NCBI RefSeq assembly: GCF_020616335.1
Contig: NZ_CP085051.1
Span: 992,001 to 1,056,000 of the forward strand
Direction of reading: 5' to 3'
Length of the DNA stretch: 64,000 nt
DNA from: Corynebacterium uberis
GTDB taxonomy: Bacteria; Actinomycetota; Actinomycetes; Mycobacteriales; Mycobacteriaceae
Shown: piece after piece, positions 62,617-64,000 of the stretch
How the letters are laid out: each line of letters opens with the position of its first letter
Position numbering within the stretch: position 1 is the stretch's first letter
Notes under the pieces: model-generated
The model's input: only the letters and a program-made list of their open reading frames with translations
The model's database searches: none
What the model was told of the DNA's origin: nothing
Position numbers and translations under genes: made by a program

Positions 62617-63854
62617 GGCGCATGCCTCGATATGGCATATTCATCCTGCTTGTGGGGCTTCTTACGTGGATGTGTGTGCGCCTTGATTGGATGGAAGGAT
62701 ATTTACCCAGTATTCATGAGAGTTTTCTCTATATTTTAGAGTTTACGTGTCCCGTTCTTGCGGCAACAGTAGCCTGGGACATCTCTGGATTTGATATCTG
62801 ATACGTGAGCGCCACGGCTATATCTCGAGTCCGCCTACTTATCGGCCTCTTCTGGGCACCGCTGATGAGCACAGCTGTAGCGACTTTTGCATGTCTAAGT
62901 CTGGTGATATGGCGGTTTACCCGACAAACTCCTGCTGGAGAACCCTGGTGGGGGATGTACTCTCAATACCTCTTATGGGTATTTTTGGCTATGGTCATCG
63001 GGGCAATTGTAGGAATTATTTTGCCGCATCGACGCCGGCTGGCCCCCGTTGTAGCGATAGCGGCGGTTGTATGTATTATGGCAGCAAGAAATTATGGATG
63101 GCTCCGTATGCCATACGCTGTTGTCGCCATTGACCAGTTCCCCTTCCCGGATCTTATCGCTCACGAGCCTGGTGTGATGTATCTAGTTGTGAGCGGGGTA
63201 GTTACTATGGTAGGTATAGTCGCGGGGTGTTGGTTTCTGGCAAAGAATCACTCAGGTAGGTCGACAGCTGTTACGGTACTTACGGCATTTTTGAGTGGAA
63301 CCGCGTTTCTTTCCTTTTTTCAAGCTGATCCTATGGTTGCACGGCCTGCTCCCGCGCAACCTGTGTGTACGGAAACCGCTCGGGGCGTCAGGTACTGCGG
63401 GTGGCCTGAGGAGACGGCCCTGATTGAATCGTCAGGTCCGAAATGGGAGGAATATGTCGATTCGATGGCTAAGCTCGGGCTTGTACTGGAGGAAGGAACC
63501 TACGGTTTGGTTGGGATTTATCCTGACCATGAGGTTGAGCCTTTTGGGAATTACGATGGTGCACTATATCGCTCGATGATGGGGGCGATGACTGACACAA
63601 TTGTACATAAACAATGTCGGGAATCTCCTCATTTCCCAGAAAATTTTGCTTTGGCTGATATGTTAAATACGTGGGCTGCATTTTCTTTCAAAAACCCCAA
63701 ACAGCCTGATTCGGTGGGCCGCAACACCCCGCGCGCCCAGTGGGTCCTGTCCCACACTGAGGGAAAGCCGATGGAGGAGCAGATCGCGGTGATGAAGCCG
63801 ATCGCTGAGGATCTGCTGACGTGCGGCTCGTTGGGGCGGGCGGTGATGAGTTGA
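62613..63854 (+). pseudogene. ABC permease interrupted by in-frame TGA
   Basis: A frame of 413 codons with a TGA at 62799-62801; reading through, the first 62 codons and the next 349 are continuous. The expected codon is probably CGA (Arg). About six hydrophobic segments in the first 190 residues are followed by a large extracytoplasmic part with cysteines. A GTG at 62805 has no ribosome site, so restart is doubtful. Base composition is AT-rich up to about 63,700 and GC-rich after. Alternatively, two genes or a selenocysteine codon; I find neither supported. Confidence 0.75.
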
Positions 63855-64000
63855 TGAACCCGTATCTGGCCCTGCGGGGTTGGAAAGAGGCCGCAGGCGT
63901 CTTTGTGTTTACACAGATGCCGCTATTGTTTGATCTGCCGATTTACAGTCTGTTCGGCCCAAACCTGGAATTTCCCACCACGCTGTTCAACTTGGAGCCA
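63854..64000 (+). CDS. Hypothetical protein of ABC locus, cut by window end
   Basis: 49 N-terminal codons starting MNPYLALRGWKEAAGVFVF. The ATG overlaps the permease stop by one base. The visible residues are moderately hydrophobic; probably another membrane component. No function can be given. Confidence 0.6.
   Translation, partial: MNPYLALRGWKEAAGVFVFTQMPLLFDLPIYSLFGPNLEFPTTLFNLEP

Noticed and set aside
62799..62801. Selenocysteine recoding at TGA in the permease
   Set aside because: No selenocysteine element was seen, the residue is in a polar membrane loop, and the neighbouring ATPase is also broken.

Overview
The window is high-GC actinobacterial chromosome and almost certainly comes from a Corynebacterium. 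This rests on gene order: lysA-hom-thrB, rho-prfA-prmC-sua5-wecA-atpI/atpBEFHAGDC, nucS, etfBA-nifS, mnmA-ligA-gatCA and pfkA follow the block seen around hom/rho/atp in corynebacteria and, in part, mycobacteria. An Arg/Asp-rich Rho insertion, a NucS ending in LRLF and many TANNNT -10 boxes close to start codons fit the same assignment. The species cannot be named from sequence alone. No rRNA, tRNA, CRISPR array or insertion sequence was seen.

Layout. (1) 1-5906, minus strand: molybdenum cofactor genes moeA (partial) and moaA, a TetR regulator, and a five-gene cluster around a fused haem-b membrane/sulfite-oxidase-type molybdoenzyme of unknown substrate. (2) 6063-11291: lutABC (minus) divergent from an L-lactate permease (plus), a lactate-use locus with a CRP/GlxR-like site in the shared intergenic region. 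(3) 11358-15711: lysA, hom, thrB and two small membrane proteins. (4) 15701-19670, minus strand: two tandem SMC/ABC-like ATPases, a SufR-like winged-helix regulator with four cysteines, and an acyl-CoA ligase. (5) 19986-33681: rho, prfA, prmC, sua5, wecA, an AtpI-like protein and the complete F1Fo ATP synthase operon, closed by a clear terminator. (6) 33882-42314: DUF2550, nucS, small proteins, a CnoX-like TPR/thioredoxin protein, a solo ABC ATPase, a Nudix hydrolase, a THUMP-like methyltransferase, etfB, etfA and nifS. (7) 42266-49861: an accessory block that splits nifS from mnmA, with an alpha/beta hydrolase, an esterase/MprF-type aminoacyl-lipid pair, a PTS permease in IIA-IIB-IIC order and a DUF222/HNH protein. 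(8) 49908-61632: mnmA, a MetE-like protein, CopZ, an exonuclease, ligA, an ACT protein, gatC, gatA, a siderophore-interacting flavoprotein with an MFS exporter, pfkA and a BASS-family transporter. (9) 61640-64000: an AT-richer, decayed ABC-exporter locus with a small exported peptide candidate, a frameshifted and nonsense-mutated ATPase, and a permease interrupted by TGA.

Most of the window is housekeeping. The best candidates for undescribed biology are the membrane molybdoenzyme cluster with its dyad operator (2504-5975), the decayed ABC/peptide locus at the right edge, and the tandem ATPase pair. A recurring pattern, TANNNT placed 6-8 bases before the start codon in eleven genes, points to leaderless transcripts and was used to choose several starts.
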